A stretch of 64,000 bases of DNA from Pseudonocardia broussonetiae. GTDB lineage: Bacteria > Actinomycetota > Actinomycetes > Mycobacteriales > Pseudonocardiaceae. The DNA is taken from assembly GCF_013155125.1 (NCBI RefSeq), contig NZ_CP053564.1, positions 1,805,501 through 1,869,500 of the forward strand, read 5' to 3'. The position numbers and the translations under genes are program-made. The notes beneath the pieces were generated by a model that saw only the letters and a program-made list of their open reading frames with translations, had not been told where the DNA came from and made no database searches. The first letter of the stretch is position 1; every line of letters starts with the position of its first letter. Positions 19,063 to 30,202 of the stretch are shown here, piece by piece.

Positions 19063-20097
19063 TGCGCGCGCCTCCTCCCACATCCGCGCCACCACCTCGC
19101 CCGCCGGCTCCGGCCGGGCGAGCGCCGCGCTCTGCCCCGCCCAGTGGTTGGCGCGGTCGACCCCGCGGGGCTCGCCGCGGCGCAGGCCGGCGACCATCAC
19201 GCGCTGCTCGGGGTAGGGGGCCGGGAGCGGGGCGCCGGGCTCGCGCCACGCCGTGACGTAGGGCGTCGGGGCCGCCCGGGCGAGGCGCCCGGTGTAGGCG
19301 CGGGTGGTGACGGTGGCCTCCGGGGCCAGCCCGTCCAGCGAGTCGGACCACTCCGTCGGGATCCCCAGCTCGGGGGTGCGCAGCAGGGCCGTGCCGACCT
19401 GCACCGCGCTCGCCCCGAGGGCCAGCGCCGCCGCCACGCCGCGGCCGTCGGCGATGCCCCCGGCGGCGACGACGGGCACGTCGAGGTGGTCGACCAGGCG
19501 CGGGACCAGCGCGAACAGCCCGACCGACGTGGCCTCCGCGGCGGCCTGGTCGAACGTGCCCCGGTGCCCGCCCGCCTCCATCCCCTGCGCCACGACGACG
19601 TCCGCGCCCGCGTCCTGCGCGGCCAGCGCGTCGTCGAGGGTGGTGGCGCACGCGAACCAGGCGACGCCGGCGTCGTGCAGCCGCTCGACGTACTCCGGCT
19701 CGAACAGCCCCATGATCGACGAGACGGCTGTCGGCCGGGCCGCGAGCGCCGCCTCGCACTGCTCCGCGTACACCGGCGCGGGCCCGGCGGGCGGACCCGG
19801 CGTGCCGAAGCGCTCCAGGAACGCGGCGGCGGCCGCGATCCGCGCGGGGTCGTCGACGGGCTCGTCGGGCACCCAGAGGTTGAGCTGGAACGGCCCGTCG
19901 GACGCGGCCCGGAACTCCGCCGTCCACGCCGCGATCCGCTCCGGGGTGTCGAGGACGACCCCGGCCGCGCCCATCCCGCCCGCCCCGGCGACCGCCGCGG
20001 CGAGCGCGGGCGGGCAGGCCCCGGCCATCGGGGAGGACAGGATCGGCACCCGGAGGCCGTACCGGTCGCAGAACTCGGCCACGCGCGTCGGAGTCAT
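19051..20097 (-). CDS. Nitronate monooxygenase family flavoprotein
   Basis: 348 residues, ATG start. A TIM-barrel FMN enzyme of the 2-nitropropane dioxygenase family: VPILSSPMAGACPPALAAAV at the N-terminus, VVVAQGMEAGGHRG (the glycine-rich phosphate-binding turn with the conserved His), then VPVVAAGGIADGRGVAAALA and GASAVQVGTALL for FMN phosphate binding. It oxidises propionate-3-nitronate or related toxic nitronates. No obvious functional link to its neighbours. Confidence 0.92.
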   Translation of the reverse strand: MTPTRVAEFCDRYGLRVPILSSPMAGACPPALAAAVAGAGGMGAAGVVLDTPERIAAWTAEFRAASDGPFQLNLWVPDEPVDDPARIAAAAAFLERFGTPGPPAGPAPVYAEQCEAALAARPTAVSSIMGLFEPEYVERLHDAGVAWFACATTLDDALAAQDAGADVVVAQGMEAGGHRGTFDQAAAEATSVGLFALVPRLVDHLDVPVVAAGGIADGRGVAAALALGASAVQVGTALLRTPELGIPTEWSDSLDGLAPEATVTTRAYTGRLARAAPTPYVTAWREPGAPLPAPYPEQRVMVAGLRRGEPRGVDRANHWAGQSAALARPEPAGEVVARMWEEARALLG

Positions 20098-20152
20098 GCG
20101 CCCGTCCTACACCGCGGGGCCGGCGACCGGGAGGCCGCCCGGCCGCCGTGAC

Positions 20153-20158
20153 CATACT
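20153..20158 (+). promoter_or_regulatory. -10 element of AAA+ ATPase promoter
   Basis: CATACT, seven bases, then GTG at 20166; leaderless layout. Confidence 0.5.
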
Positions 20159-20165
20159 GGGCGAC

Positions 20166-21368
20166 GTGCCCGACGACGCCCTGCTCACCAGCCTGCTGGC
20201 CGCGGTCCACTCCTCCCCCGACGACGTCCCGCTCCGGCTGCACGTCGCCGAGCTGCTCGCGGAGCGCGACCGCCTCCCCGAGGCGCTCTCCCAGGTGACC
20301 CACGCGCTGACCCGCGCGCCGGGCGACCCGGGGGCCGTCGCGCTGCTGCAGCGGCTGACGGCGGCGATCGCGCGGCCCGTGGAGCCGCCGCCGGCCCCGT
20401 CGACCGACGGTTTCGACTGGCAGCAGGCCGAGTCCCAGGTCGAGGACGTACCGGTCCCCGAGTTCGCGCACGAGCCGCACCCCGACCCCGTCACCGAGGA
20501 CGTCGAGCGGCCGACGCTGCGCCTGGCCGACGTCGGCGGGATGGAGCACGTGAAGCAGCGCCTCGAGCTGGCGCTGCTGGGCCCGCTGCGCCACCCCGAG
20601 ATGGCGAAGGCGTTCGGCACGAGCTCGTCGGGCGGCCTGCTGCTCTACGGCCCGCCCGGCTGCGGCAAGACCTTCATCGCCCGTGCGGTGGCGGGCGAGA
20701 TGGGGGCGGCGTTCTACGAGGTCGGCATCTCCGACGTCCTCGACATGTACACCGGCTCCAGCGAGCGCAACCTCTCCGCCGTCTTCGACGCCGCCCGCCG
20801 CAACGCCCCCTGCGTGCTGTTCTTCGACGAGGTCGACGCCCTGGGCCAGAAGCGCTCGCACCTCACCCACTCCTCGAGCATGCGCAACACCGTCAACACG
20901 CTGCTCGCGGAGCTGGACGCGGGCCGCAACGAGGGCGTGTTCGTGCTCGGGGCCACCAACCACCCGTGGGACGTCGACAGCGCGCTGCGCCGCCCCGGGC
21001 GCTTCGACCGGATGCTGCTCGTCCTGCCGCCCGACGCCCCCGCGCGCGCCGCGGTCCTGCGCCACCACATGCGGGGGCGGCCCGTCGACGGGGTGGACGT
21101 CGAGCGGATCGTGCGCGCCACCGAGCACTTCTCCGGGGCCGACCTCGCGCACCTGTGCGCCACCGCCACCGAGCGCGCGCTGGCCGACTCGGTGCGCACC
21201 GGCACCCTGCGCCCGATCGGCCGGGCCGACTTCGACGCGGCGCTGCGCGAGGTGCGCCCGAGCACCGGGCCGTGGTTCGCCACCGCGCGCAACGTCGTCG
21301 CGTTCGCCAACACCGACGGCAGCTACGACGACCTGGCCGCGCACCTCAAGCAGAACCGCAGGCTGTGA
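20166..21368 (+). CDS. AAA+ ATPase with N-terminal TPR-like segment
   Basis: 400 residues. The first ~65 form two degenerate helical repeats (LRLHVAELLAERDRLPEALS, then RAPGDPGAVALLQRL). After a Pro/Glu-rich linker comes a single CDC48/spastin-type AAA+ domain: LADVGGMEHVKQRLE, Walker A YGPPGCGKT, Walker B CVLFFDEVDALG, sensor 1 GATNHPWD and the arginine-finger segment RRPGRFDRML. The combined TPR plus AAA+ plan recalls the ESX protein EccA, but there is no ESX gene nearby. It overlaps the next TPR membrane protein by 4 bp. The substrate is unknown. Confidence 0.85.
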   Translation: MPDDALLTSLLAAVHSSPDDVPLRLHVAELLAERDRLPEALSQVTHALTRAPGDPGAVALLQRLTAAIARPVEPPPAPSTDGFDWQQAESQVEDVPVPEFAHEPHPDPVTEDVERPTLRLADVGGMEHVKQRLELALLGPLRHPEMAKAFGTSSSGGLLLYGPPGCGKTFIARAVAGEMGAAFYEVGISDVLDMYTGSSERNLSAVFDAARRNAPCVLFFDEVDALGQKRSHLTHSSSMRNTVNTLLAELDAGRNEGVFVLGATNHPWDVDSALRRPGRFDRMLLVLPPDAPARAAVLRHHMRGRPVDGVDVERIVRATEHFSGADLAHLCATATERALADSVRTGTLRPIGRADFDAALREVRPSTGPWFATARNVVAFANTDGSYDDLAAHLKQNRRL

Positions 21369-22390
21369 GCGGTGCCGCAGGGCGGGTGGCGCAGCTGCGG
21401 GCGCTGCGCCGCCTCGACGACGCCGAGCGCGTCGCGCGGGAGGCGCTCGCCGGCGACCCGCAGGACCCGGCGCTGCTGACCGAGCTCGCCGCCGTCCTGC
21501 TCTCCGCCGCGCGCAACGCCGAGGGGCTCGCCGTCGCCGACGCCGCGGCGGCCGTCGCGCCGCAGGACGAGCGCGTGCACCGGATCCGCGGGGTGCTGCT
21601 CGCCCGGCTCGGGCGCCACGCCGAGGCGCTGCAGGCCGGGTACGCGGCCGTCAGCATCGCCCCGGACGAGCCGTTCGCCGCGCTCGGCTACGCCACCGTC
21701 CTGCAGATGGCCGGGCGCCTCGACGACGCCCAGCACGTGGCGCTGCGGGCCGTCGAGCTCGCGCCCGACGAGCCCTCGGCCCACCTGCGCCTGGCCGACA
21801 TCGCCTCCGACCGCCGCGACGGCGCCACCGCCCGCCGCGCCTACGCCGAGACGCTGCGCCTGGACCCCGACAACGCCGCCGCGCGCCACGACCTCGCCGT
21901 GCTCGACCTGCGGGCCAACCGCCCGGCCGACGCGCTGCGCGGGCTCGTCGAGGCGGGCGCGATGGACCCGACGCAGCCGCTCGTGCTGCGCAACATCGGC
22001 GCGGTGGTCTGGCGGCTGGCGTGGGTGCTGCGGATCGTGCTGGTGGTGGCCGTGTTCGTCGTCGCGGGGGCCGGCGGCCGGGACCTGGCCGAGCCGTCGG
22101 CGGGGGTGCGGGTCGCGGCCGGGCTCGTGCTGGCCGTGGTGGCGTTCGCCTCCTGGCGCACCGTCCGCGACCTGCCCCCCAGCACCCGGCCCGCCACGCT
22201 GGCCGCGGTGCGCGCCGACCGCCCGCTCGCGTTCACCTGCGTCGCGCTGGTGGTGTGCGTGCTGCTGGTGGCGGCCGTGGCCGTCACCGGGATCGGGGTC
22301 CTCGCGGTGCTGGTGTGGATGGTGCTGGCGCTGCTCGCCGTGATCGGCGTCGTGGTCGGGCTCGCGCGGCGCGGGCGCGACGCGCGGTAG
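21365..22390 (+). CDS. TPR-repeat protein with C-terminal membrane helices
   Basis: 341 residues, GTG within the ATPase stop codon. About six TPR units span residues 8-200 (for example RVHRIRGVLLARLGRHAEAL and AHLRLADIASDRRDGATARR). Four hydrophobic helices follow from about residue 220 (WVLRIVLVVAVFVVAG, AGLVLAVVAFASW, TCVALVVCVLLVAAVAV, LVWMVLALLAVIGVVVGLA). TPR repeats normally hold partner peptides, so this looks like a membrane docking platform for the coupled AAA+ ATPase. The pair is a compact system without an assigned role. Confidence 0.8.
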   Translation: MSGAAGRVAQLRALRRLDDAERVAREALAGDPQDPALLTELAAVLLSAARNAEGLAVADAAAAVAPQDERVHRIRGVLLARLGRHAEALQAGYAAVSIAPDEPFAALGYATVLQMAGRLDDAQHVALRAVELAPDEPSAHLRLADIASDRRDGATARRAYAETLRLDPDNAAARHDLAVLDLRANRPADALRGLVEAGAMDPTQPLVLRNIGAVVWRLAWVLRIVLVVAVFVVAGAGGRDLAEPSAGVRVAAGLVLAVVAFASWRTVRDLPPSTRPATLAAVRADRPLAFTCVALVVCVLLVAAVAVTGIGVLAVLVWMVLALLAVIGVVVGLARRGRDAR

Positions 22391-22396
22391 CGGGGG

Positions 22397-23065
22397 TCAG
22401 CGGGCGTCCTTCGCCCCGAAGTAGTCGCCGCCCTTGCGGGCCGGGTCGTCGGTGCCCCAGGACCGGCGCAGCGGGACGCGCTGCATCTGGGGGATGTGCT
22501 TGCGGCAGTGCACGTAGGCCTCCTCGACGTGCACCACCACCCAGCGCTCCGGGCGGCGGCCCGGCGCCGGGTCGTGCGGAACGCCCGGGTGCTCGGCGTG
22601 GAAGTCGGCGTCCTCGACGATCCGGGCGGTGCCGTTGACGTGCAGCCCGATCCGGTCGCGCTCGAAGTCGAGCATGAGCAGGCCGACGTGCGCGTTCTCC
22701 GAGATGTTGCCCAGGCTCGCGTGCACGCCGTTGCCGCGGTACTCCGGGTAGGCCAGCGTGCGGTCGTCGAGGACGGCGAGGAACCCGGGCGGGCCGGAGC
22801 GCAGGGAGGCGTCGCACTCGCCGCCGGCGTCGGACGTGGCGACGAACACCATCTCCATCCGACGGACGAACTCGACCATCGCGGGGAGCAGCCGGCCGCG
22901 CACCTGCTCGGCGTAGAACCGGTCGGCCCGCTCCTCCGTGCCGTAGGCGCACTGCAGGGCGTGCTCCCCCTCCGACCCGGGCTTCTCCGGTGGCCCGACC
23001 GGCACCGTGACCTCGGACGGGGCGCCCGCGGAGCGGCGGAGCAGGGCGGGATCGCGCGGTGTCAC
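22397..23065 (-). CDS. Pyridoxamine-phosphate-oxidase-like FMN-binding protein
   Basis: 222 residues from GTG at 23065, chosen because CACGGT-N6-GTG fits the leaderless pattern (an ATG at 23101 is an alternative). A split-barrel fold is indicated by VFVATSDAGGECDASLRSG and by the strands FLAVLDDRTLAYPEYRGNG, VGLLMLDFERDRIGLHVNG and TARIVEDADFHAE, with a C-terminal HCRKHIPQMQRVP. Members bind FMN or F420; substrate unknown. Convergent with the TPR gene, 6 bp apart. Confidence 0.8.
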   Translation of the reverse strand: MTPRDPALLRRSAGAPSEVTVPVGPPEKPGSEGEHALQCAYGTEERADRFYAEQVRGRLLPAMVEFVRRMEMVFVATSDAGGECDASLRSGPPGFLAVLDDRTLAYPEYRGNGVHASLGNISENAHVGLLMLDFERDRIGLHVNGTARIVEDADFHAEHPGVPHDPAPGRRPERWVVVHVEEAYVHCRKHIPQMQRVPLRRSWGTDDPARKGGDYFGAKDAR

Positions 23066-23146
23066 GCCCCCACCGTGCCATCCGCGCCCCTCTCCCGTCA
23101 CGCACCGGGGACGTCGCCGGGTGGTGTCACCCCCCTGTCCGTGCTT

Positions 23147-23152
23147 TAGGCT
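23147..23152 (+). promoter_or_regulatory. Probable -10 element upstream of flavohaemoglobin gene
   Basis: TAGGCT about 68 nt before the ATG. It sits in TTAGGCTGCCT, which contains the small dyad AGGC-T-GCCT and half resembles an actinobacterial iron-box; the match is weak. Confidence 0.35.
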
Positions 23153-23219
23153 GCCTCGTTAGCACCCCGCGTCACCGCTCCCCGACGCAGGACCCGCGAG
23201 TAGAGAGAGCCGGCTCCTG

Positions 23220-24392
23220 ATGACCGCTGAACAGTTGCTCACCGCCGATCTGCCCTCGGTCGGTGAGTCCCGCAGCGAGGCGTCCGGGATGGTCGAGGTC
23301 ATCCGTTCGAGCTGGGCACTGGTCGAGCCGCAGGCCGAGAACGTGGGCCGGCACTTCTACGCCACGCTGTTCAGCCGCGCCCCCGAGACGCGCGACCTGT
23401 TCCCGGTCAACATGGAGGTCCAGCGCAGCCGCCTGCTGCGCGCGCTGGTCCACGTCGTGCAGATGGTCGACCAGCCCGACGACCTCGTGCCGTTCCTGGA
23501 GCAGCTGGGCCGCGACCACCGCAAGTTCGGCGTCCTCACCCAGCACTACGACGCCGTCGGCGGCGCGCTGCTGTCGGCCATCGGCGAGTTCGCGGGCGAC
23601 GCCTGGACCCCGCCGGTCGAGAAGGCCTGGACCGACGCGTACGGCGTCGTCGCGAACGCGATGCGCACCGCCGCGCAGGCCGAGCGCGGCCCGGCGTCCT
23701 GGCTGGGCCGGGTCGTGTCGCACGAGCGCAAGGGCTGGGACCTCGCCGTCATCACGGTGCAGGCCAGCGAGCCGATCCCGTACCGGGCCGGCCAGTACCT
23801 CTCGGTCGAGACCCCGCAGCGCCCCCGGCTGTGGCGGTACCTCTCCCCGGCCAACGCCCCGCGCCCCGACGGCACGCTGGAGTTCCACGTCCGCGCCGTC
23901 AACAGCGGGTGGGTCAGCCGCGCGATCGTCGCGCACTCCCGGGTCGGCGACACCTGGCGCATCGGCCCCCCGATGGGGCGCATGAGCATCGACAAGGAGT
24001 CCGACCGCGACCTGCTGATGATCGCGGGCGGCACCGGGATGGCCCCGCTCAAGGCGCTGCTGGAGGAGCTGGCGGCGCAGCCGAAGCGGCCGCGCACGCA
24101 GGTGTTCGTCGGCGGTCGCTCGTGGGAGGACCTCTACGACTTCGCCGCGCTGCGCAAGCTGTCGTACTCCAACAACTGGCTCGACGTGATCCCCGTCGTG
24201 GAGTCCGACGAGGACGAGACGGGCGCCGAGCGCGGCACGCTGGCCGACGTCGTCACGCGCTACGGCGCCTGGGCCGACCACGACGTGCTGGTCTGCGGCT
24301 CGCCGGCGATGATCCGGGCCACGGTCTCGCGGATGCTGGTGGCGGGCACGCCGCTCGACCGCATCCGCTACGACCCGTTCACCATGGACTGA
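23220..24392 (+). CDS. Flavohaemoglobin-like globin/FAD/NAD(P)H reductase
   Basis: 390 residues, ATG start. Residues ~20-150 form a globin domain (SWALVEPQAENVGRHFYATL, then the proximal-His segment GRDHRKFGV). Residues ~155-260 form the FAD domain with RAGQYLSVETPQRPRLWRYL, and ~265-390 the NAD domain with MIAGGTGMAPLKALLEELA and LVCGSPAMI. Flavohaemoglobins oxidise nitric oxide to nitrate using NADPH and oxygen. The FAD-binding RxYS motif reads RYLS here, so flavin binding or substrate may differ from Hmp. Close to a gene of the same type (Rv0385) next to clpB in M. tuberculosis, from memory. Confidence 0.88.
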   Translation: MTAEQLLTADLPSVGESRSEASGMVEVIRSSWALVEPQAENVGRHFYATLFSRAPETRDLFPVNMEVQRSRLLRALVHVVQMVDQPDDLVPFLEQLGRDHRKFGVLTQHYDAVGGALLSAIGEFAGDAWTPPVEKAWTDAYGVVANAMRTAAQAERGPASWLGRVVSHERKGWDLAVITVQASEPIPYRAGQYLSVETPQRPRLWRYLSPANAPRPDGTLEFHVRAVNSGWVSRAIVAHSRVGDTWRIGPPMGRMSIDKESDRDLLMIAGGTGMAPLKALLEELAAQPKRPRTQVFVGGRSWEDLYDFAALRKLSYSNNWLDVIPVVESDEDETGAERGTLADVVTRYGAWADHDVLVCGSPAMIRATVSRMLVAGTPLDRIRYDPFTMD

Positions 24393-24413
24393 GCCGCCGG
24401 ACCGGGCGCGGTA

Positions 24414-24836
24414 CTACTTCCGGGGCTTCGGCCGCCACACGACGAGCGCCTGGTTGCGCTCCACGGGCACGAGGTCGCGCCGGTAGGAGGCGTGCACGCT
24501 CGCCGCGGTCTGCTCCACGGCCGCGCGCGCGGCCAGCAGCTCCCGCGCCTGCTCGTCGAGCCGGGTGCGCAGCTCGTCGACGAGCTGCTCCAGCTCGATG
24601 ATGCGCTTGATCCCTGCGAGGTTGACGCCCTCCTCCTGGGAGAGCCGCTGCACCTCGCGCAGCAGCGCGATGTCGCGCGCGGAGTAGCGCCGCCCGCCGC
24701 CGGCCGACCGGCCGGGGCTCACGAGCCCCAGCCGGTCGTAGCTGCGCAGGGTCTGGGCGTGCAGTCCGGCCAGCTCCGCGGCCACCGAGATCACGAAGAC
24801 CGGCTGGTCGGGGGACGTGCCGGGCGGCAGGTTCAT
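24414..24836 (-). CDS. hspR: HspR, MerR-type repressor of the heat-shock operon
   Basis: 140 residues, ATG overlapping the dnaJ stop as ATGA. A MerR winged helix-turn-helix ([20 protein letters not shown], then [20 protein letters not shown]) is followed by a coiled coil (about 85-120) and a basic tail ending WRPKPRK. HspR binds HAIR operators with DnaK as co-repressor and releases them when DnaK is drawn to unfolded proteins. Matching HAIR elements lie before dnaK (28642-28662) and clpB (18357-18377), so the regulator and its two classic targets are in this window. Confidence 0.95.
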   Translation of the reverse strand: MNLPPGTSPDQPVFVISVAAELAGLHAQTLRSYDRLGLVSPGRSAGGGRRYSARDIALLREVQRLSQEEGVNLAGIKRIIELEQLVDELRTRLDEQARELLAARAAVEQTAASVHASYRRDLVPVERNQALVVWRPKPRK

Positions 24837-26008
24837 CGCGCGCCCCGCAGCAGGTCGATGCGGGGGTCGAAGTCCTTCGTGGCCTCGGCGTAGGCCTGCA
24901 GGGCCTCGGTGGCCCGGTCGTCGAGCGAGCCGGGCACCGCCACCTCGACGGTGACCAGCAGGTCGCCCTTCGAGGTCTTGCGCTCCACCCCGCGCCCCTT
25001 GACGCGGAACGTGCGCCCCGACGCCGTGCCCGGCGGGATCCGCAGGGACACCGTCGACTCCAGCGTCGGCACCGTCAGCGTGCTGCCCAGCACCAGCTCG
25101 GGGTAGGTGACGGGCACGGTGAGCGTCAGGTCGTCGGCGTTCCGGGCGGAGCGCCCGAACAGCCGGTGCGGCGTGACGTGCACCGTGACGTAGAGGTCGC
25201 CCGCCGGGGCGCCGCCCCGGCCGGGCTCGCCCTGGCCCTTGAGCCGCACCTTGTTGCCGTCGGCCACGCCCGCGGGGACGCGGACCGTGATCGACCGGGT
25301 GCGGGTGCTGACACCGTCGCCGCCGCACTCGGGGCACGGGTCGTCGATCAGCCGGCCGGTGCCGCGGCAGTCGCGGCAGGGCTCGCTGAACGCGAACGCG
25401 CCCTGGCTGCGGCTGACCAGGCCGACGCCGTCGCAGGTCGGGCACCGGCGGGGCGTGCTGCCCGGCTTCGCGCCCGTGCCGCCGCAGCGGTCGCAGCGGC
25501 CCGGCGAGGAGAGCCGGATCGGCACGTCGGCGCCGCGGACGGCCTGCACGAAGTCGATCCGGAGCTCGGTCTCGACGTCGGCGCCGCGGCGGGCCCCGGA
25601 GGAGGCCCCGCCGCCCCGCCCGGCCTGCTGGCCGAACAGGCCGCCGAAGATGTCGCCGAGACCGCCCGCCCCGCCCGCGCCCTGCTGGGCGAAGATGTCG
25701 TTCAGGTCGAAGCCCTGGGCGCCACCACCGGGGAAGCCCCCGCCGCCGAAGCCGCCGGGGATGCCCCCGCCGGCGAACAGCGCGCGCGTCTCGTCGTACT
25801 CCTTGCGCTTCTTGTCGTCCGAGAGCACTCCGTAGGCCTCGGACACCGACTTGAAGCGGGCCTCGGCCTTCGGGTCGCCGGGGTTGGCGTCCGGGTGCAG
25901 CTCGCGGGCGAGCTTGCGGTACGCCTTCTTGATGTCCTCGGCGGGGGCGTCGGACGAGACGCCCAGCTCACGGTAGAAGTCCTTCTCGATCCAGTCGCGC
26001 TGAGTCAT
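24833..26008 (-). CDS. dnaJ: DnaJ co-chaperone (type I Hsp40)
   Basis: 391 residues, ATG start. The J domain has the HPD motif in [11 protein letters not shown] (about residue 37). A long Gly/Phe-rich region (about 75-130) follows, then four CxxCxGxG zinc repeats ([39 protein letters not shown]) and the C-terminal beta domains. It delivers clients to DnaK and stimulates its ATPase. Fifteen nt downstream of grpE and overlapped by hspR, so part of the dnaK operon. Confidence 0.97.
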   Translation of the reverse strand: MTQRDWIEKDFYRELGVSSDAPAEDIKKAYRKLARELHPDANPGDPKAEARFKSVSEAYGVLSDDKKRKEYDETRALFAGGGIPGGFGGGGFPGGGAQGFDLNDIFAQQGAGGAGGLGDIFGGLFGQQAGRGGGASSGARRGADVETELRIDFVQAVRGADVPIRLSSPGRCDRCGGTGAKPGSTPRRCPTCDGVGLVSRSQGAFAFSEPCRDCRGTGRLIDDPCPECGGDGVSTRTRSITVRVPAGVADGNKVRLKGQGEPGRGGAPAGDLYVTVHVTPHRLFGRSARNADDLTLTVPVTYPELVLGSTLTVPTLESTVSLRIPPGTASGRTFRVKGRGVERKTSKGDLLVTVEVAVPGSLDDRATEALQAYAEATKDFDPRIDLLRGAR

Positions 26009-26023
26009 CCCGCCTCCTCTCGT

Positions 26024-26718
26024 CTACTGCTCGGTGCTCTCGGTGCCGGTGCTCCCGGCCGGCTCGGGCTCCGGGTCCTGGGCGGGCGCCGCCGGGTCCG
26101 GGGCCTGGTCGACGACGGTGACCATCGCCGGCCGCAGGACGCGGTCGGCGATGCGGTAGCCGCGGCGCAGCACCGACGACACCACCGTGACCGTCGGCCC
26201 GGTGACGTCGCCGCTCTCGTGCTGCACGGCCTCGTGCACCGACGGGTCGAACAGCTCCCCGTCGGACCCGAACGGCTCCAGCCCCTGCTTCTGCGCCACC
26301 GAGACGACCTTGTCGGCCACCGACTTGAACGGGCCGGTGAGGTCGCCGTGGGAGGCGGCGCGGTCGATGTCGTCGAGAACGGTGAGGAGCTCGGACACGA
26401 ACTGCACCCGGGCCCCCACCAGCACGGACTCGCGGTCGCGGTCGACGCGGCGCCGGTAGTTGGCGTACTCCGCGCTGATCCGCTGCAGGTCGGCGGTGCG
26501 CTCGGCCACCTCGGCGGCGAGCTCCTCGACCCGGGGGTCGAGGCCGGTGTCGGTCACGGTGACGTCCTCCTCCTCCACGGGCTCCTCCACGGGGGCAGCA
26601 CCCCCGGGCGAGTCGTCCTCGCCCGGGGTGCGCACCTCACCGGTCTCCGGGTCGATCCGGCGCCGGTCCCGGACCACGACCCGCTCCTGCTCCTGCTCGG
26701 AGTTGCGGTCGTGGTCGG

Positions 26719-26722
<4 letters not shown>
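26024..26722 (-). CDS. grpE: GrpE nucleotide exchange factor
   Basis: 232 residues, ATG overlapping the dnaK stop as ATGA. Long acidic N- and C-terminal extensions flank the core: a coiled coil ([20 protein letters not shown], then [13 protein letters not shown]) and the beta domain ending [19 protein letters not shown] and [18 protein letters not shown]. It releases ADP from DnaK. The extended tails (Pro/Ala/Glu-rich) are typical of actinobacterial GrpE. Confidence 0.97.
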
Positions 26723-28572
<1,850 letters not shown>

Positions 28573-28610
28573 GGTGGTTGCCTCCGTGATGTGGTGCTTG
28601 CGTTGGTTCG

Positions 28611-28617
28611 ACTCAAG
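28611..28617 (-). promoter_or_regulatory. HAIR half-site in dnaK promoter
   Basis: CTTGAGT on the minus strand, the exact consensus HAIR heptamer, 39 nt before the dnaK start; its partner half is not conserved. Confidence 0.45.
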
Positions 28618-28641
28618 TCTGCCACGGGCTGTCCACTCGGG

Positions 28642-28662
28642 GTTGAGTGGCCCGCGCTCAAC
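28642..28662 (-). promoter_or_regulatory. HAIR operator upstream of dnaK
   Basis: GTTGAGT-N7-GCTCAAC: both arms agree with the HspR consensus except one base at each outer end and one inner base. It lies 70 nt upstream of the dnaK ATG. Confidence 0.8.
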
Positions 28663-28710
28663 TTGCTCAGTCGTCCCAACGGACGGAGTCGGGGAGTTGT
28701 TCCCCGGCCG

Positions 28711-29139
28711 CTAGAGGGGCTCGGCGGGACGGGGCGGGACGCGGCCGCCCGACACCCGGGGCAGCGGGTCGTCGACGGGGGCCAGCACGCGGTGCGACGC
28801 CGGGTCGGCGACGGGCTCGTCGCGGGCGTCGCGGTACTCGAGCTCGCCGTCGGGGCCGAGGTCGGCGACGTAGCCGACCGCGGCGAGCTGCTCCTCGTCG
28901 AGGTCGGTGAGCAGCTCCCAGCGGCTGGGGACGACCTGGTAGTCGGGCCAGGGGAGGTCGCCGTAGGCGTCGTGCAGGTCGGCCAGCAGGCCGACGAACA
29001 CCTGCTGCCAGCGCAGCGGCATCGACTGCGCGAGCGACCGCGGCACGACGATGTGGTCCTCGGTCGCTCCGCGGGCGGGGCGGTCGAGGTAGTCCGCCAC
29101 CGGCGTCGTGGAGGCCGGGGCGGGGGGATCGGTGGGCAT
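28711..29139 (-). CDS. Soluble protein of unknown function
   Basis: 142 residues, ATG with AGGAGAAG upstream. A clear folded core, HIVVPRSLAQSMPLRWQQVF followed by LADLHDAYGDLPWPDYQVVP and LTDLDEEQLAAVGYVADLGP, has regular aromatic and acidic spacing; the ends are Pro-rich. No catalytic or membrane motif. It lies 48 nt downstream of the peptidoglycan hydrolase on the same strand, so it may be the last gene of the T4SS-like operon. Family not recognised. Confidence 0.65.
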   Translation of the reverse strand: MPTDPPAPASTTPVADYLDRPARGATEDHIVVPRSLAQSMPLRWQQVFVGLLADLHDAYGDLPWPDYQVVPSRWELLTDLDEEQLAAVGYVADLGPDGELEYRDARDEPVADPASHRVLAPVDDPLPRVSGGRVPPRPAEPL

Positions 29140-29187
29140 CGCTTCTCCTGGCTGCGTGCGACGTGCCCCTCCACTGTCCCAGAGGGT

Positions 29188-30201
29188 TCAGGCCCGGTTC
29201 GGGGTGGTTCCCGGGCGTGTGACGACGGCGACGAGCTCGCGGAACTCGTAGGGCACCGGACGCACCCGGACGAACTCCCCGGTGTAGGGCGCCTCAACCA
29301 TCTGCCCGTCGCCCATGTAGAGCGCCACGTGGTGGATCGTGCGCGGGTCGGACGGGTCGGTGGCGTAGAACAGCAGGTCGCCGGGCTGGGCCTGGTCGAT
29401 CGGGACGTGTCCGCCCGCGTAGAACTGCTGGCGCGACACCCGCGGCAGGTTGATCCCCGCCGCCTGGAACGCGCGCAGCATCAGCCCCGAGCAGTCGTAG
29501 CGGTCGGGCCCGGTGCCGCCCCACAGGTAGGGCTTGCCGACCTCGGCCAGCGCGAACGCGATCGCCGTGCCCGCCGCCCCCTCGGCGAGCACCGCGGTCC
29601 GTCCGCAGCCCGCGGGGTCGGCGACGTCGGCCAGGCCCTCCACGAGCTCGGCGGCCAGCCCCTCCCACTTGGCGTAGGCGTTGGGGAAGGCCGAGCGCTG
29701 CACGGTCTGCGCGGCCACGGTGACGGGCATGGCGTCCCAGCCCGGCACCTCCAGCAGCCGCTCGATGAAGATCGTCGTGCTGTAGACGGGGTCGGTGACC
29801 TGGGCCGGGCTCCCCCAGCCCTGCGACGGGCGCTGCTGGAACAGCCCGAGGGAGTCCCGGTCGCCGTAGTCGATGTTGCGCAGCGTCGACTCCTGCATCG
29901 CCGTCGCCAGCGCCACCAGCCAGGCGCGCGGCGGCGCCCCCATCTCCCGCGCGACGCCGATGATCGTGGCCGCGTTGGCCCGCTGCTCCTCCGACAGCGT
30001 GTCGGCGGTCGCGCCGGCCCGGCCCGACACCGGCGCGACCCCGCCGCGCAGCCCGGCGTCGCAGGCGAGCGAGGACGCCCCGGACTGCCCGCCCCCGCCG
30101 TTGACGGTGAACGCGATCAGGCTGACGACGAGCACCAGGCCCAGCGCGGCGAGCACCGCCACGGCGGGCACGAGCAGGCGCACCGGGCGGAGCAGACGCA
30201 C
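29188..30201 (-). CDS. VirB1-like peptidoglycan hydrolase with NlpC/P60 domain
   Basis: 337 residues from GTG at 30201, one base after the previous stop. An N-terminal signal anchor (VPAVAVLAALGLVLVVSLIA) is followed by a lytic-transglycosylase-like region (ATAMQESTLRNIDYGDRDSL, then GLFQQRP) and a C-terminal NlpC/P60 peptidase with catalytic Cys in DRYDCSGLMLRAF and His in TIHHVALYMGDG. Such two-domain enzymes open the cell wall for conjugation machines of Gram-positive bacteria. Position at the end of the T4SS-like operon supports that role. Confidence 0.88.
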   Translation of the reverse strand: MRLLRPVRLLVPAVAVLAALGLVLVVSLIAFTVNGGGGQSGASSLACDAGLRGGVAPVSGRAGATADTLSEEQRANAATIIGVAREMGAPPRAWLVALATAMQESTLRNIDYGDRDSLGLFQQRPSQGWGSPAQVTDPVYSTTIFIERLLEVPGWDAMPVTVAAQTVQRSAFPNAYAKWEGLAAELVEGLADVADPAGCGRTAVLAEGAAGTAIAFALAEVGKPYLWGGTGPDRYDCSGLMLRAFQAAGINLPRVSRQQFYAGGHVPIDQAQPGDLLFYATDPSDPRTIHHVALYMGDGQMVEAPYTGEFVRVRPVPYEFRELVAVVTRPGTTPNRA

Positions 30202-30202
30202 G

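Noticed and set aside
20166..22390. ESX type VII secretion (EccA-like)
   Set aside because: TPR plus AAA+ layout is similar, but no EccB/C/D/E, mycosin, PE/PPE or WxG genes occur nearby.
23146..23164. DtxR/IdeR iron box before the flavohaemoglobin gene
   Set aside because: Only the left half (TTAGGCTGCCT) fits; the right half departs from consensus, so it is kept only as a -10 with a note.
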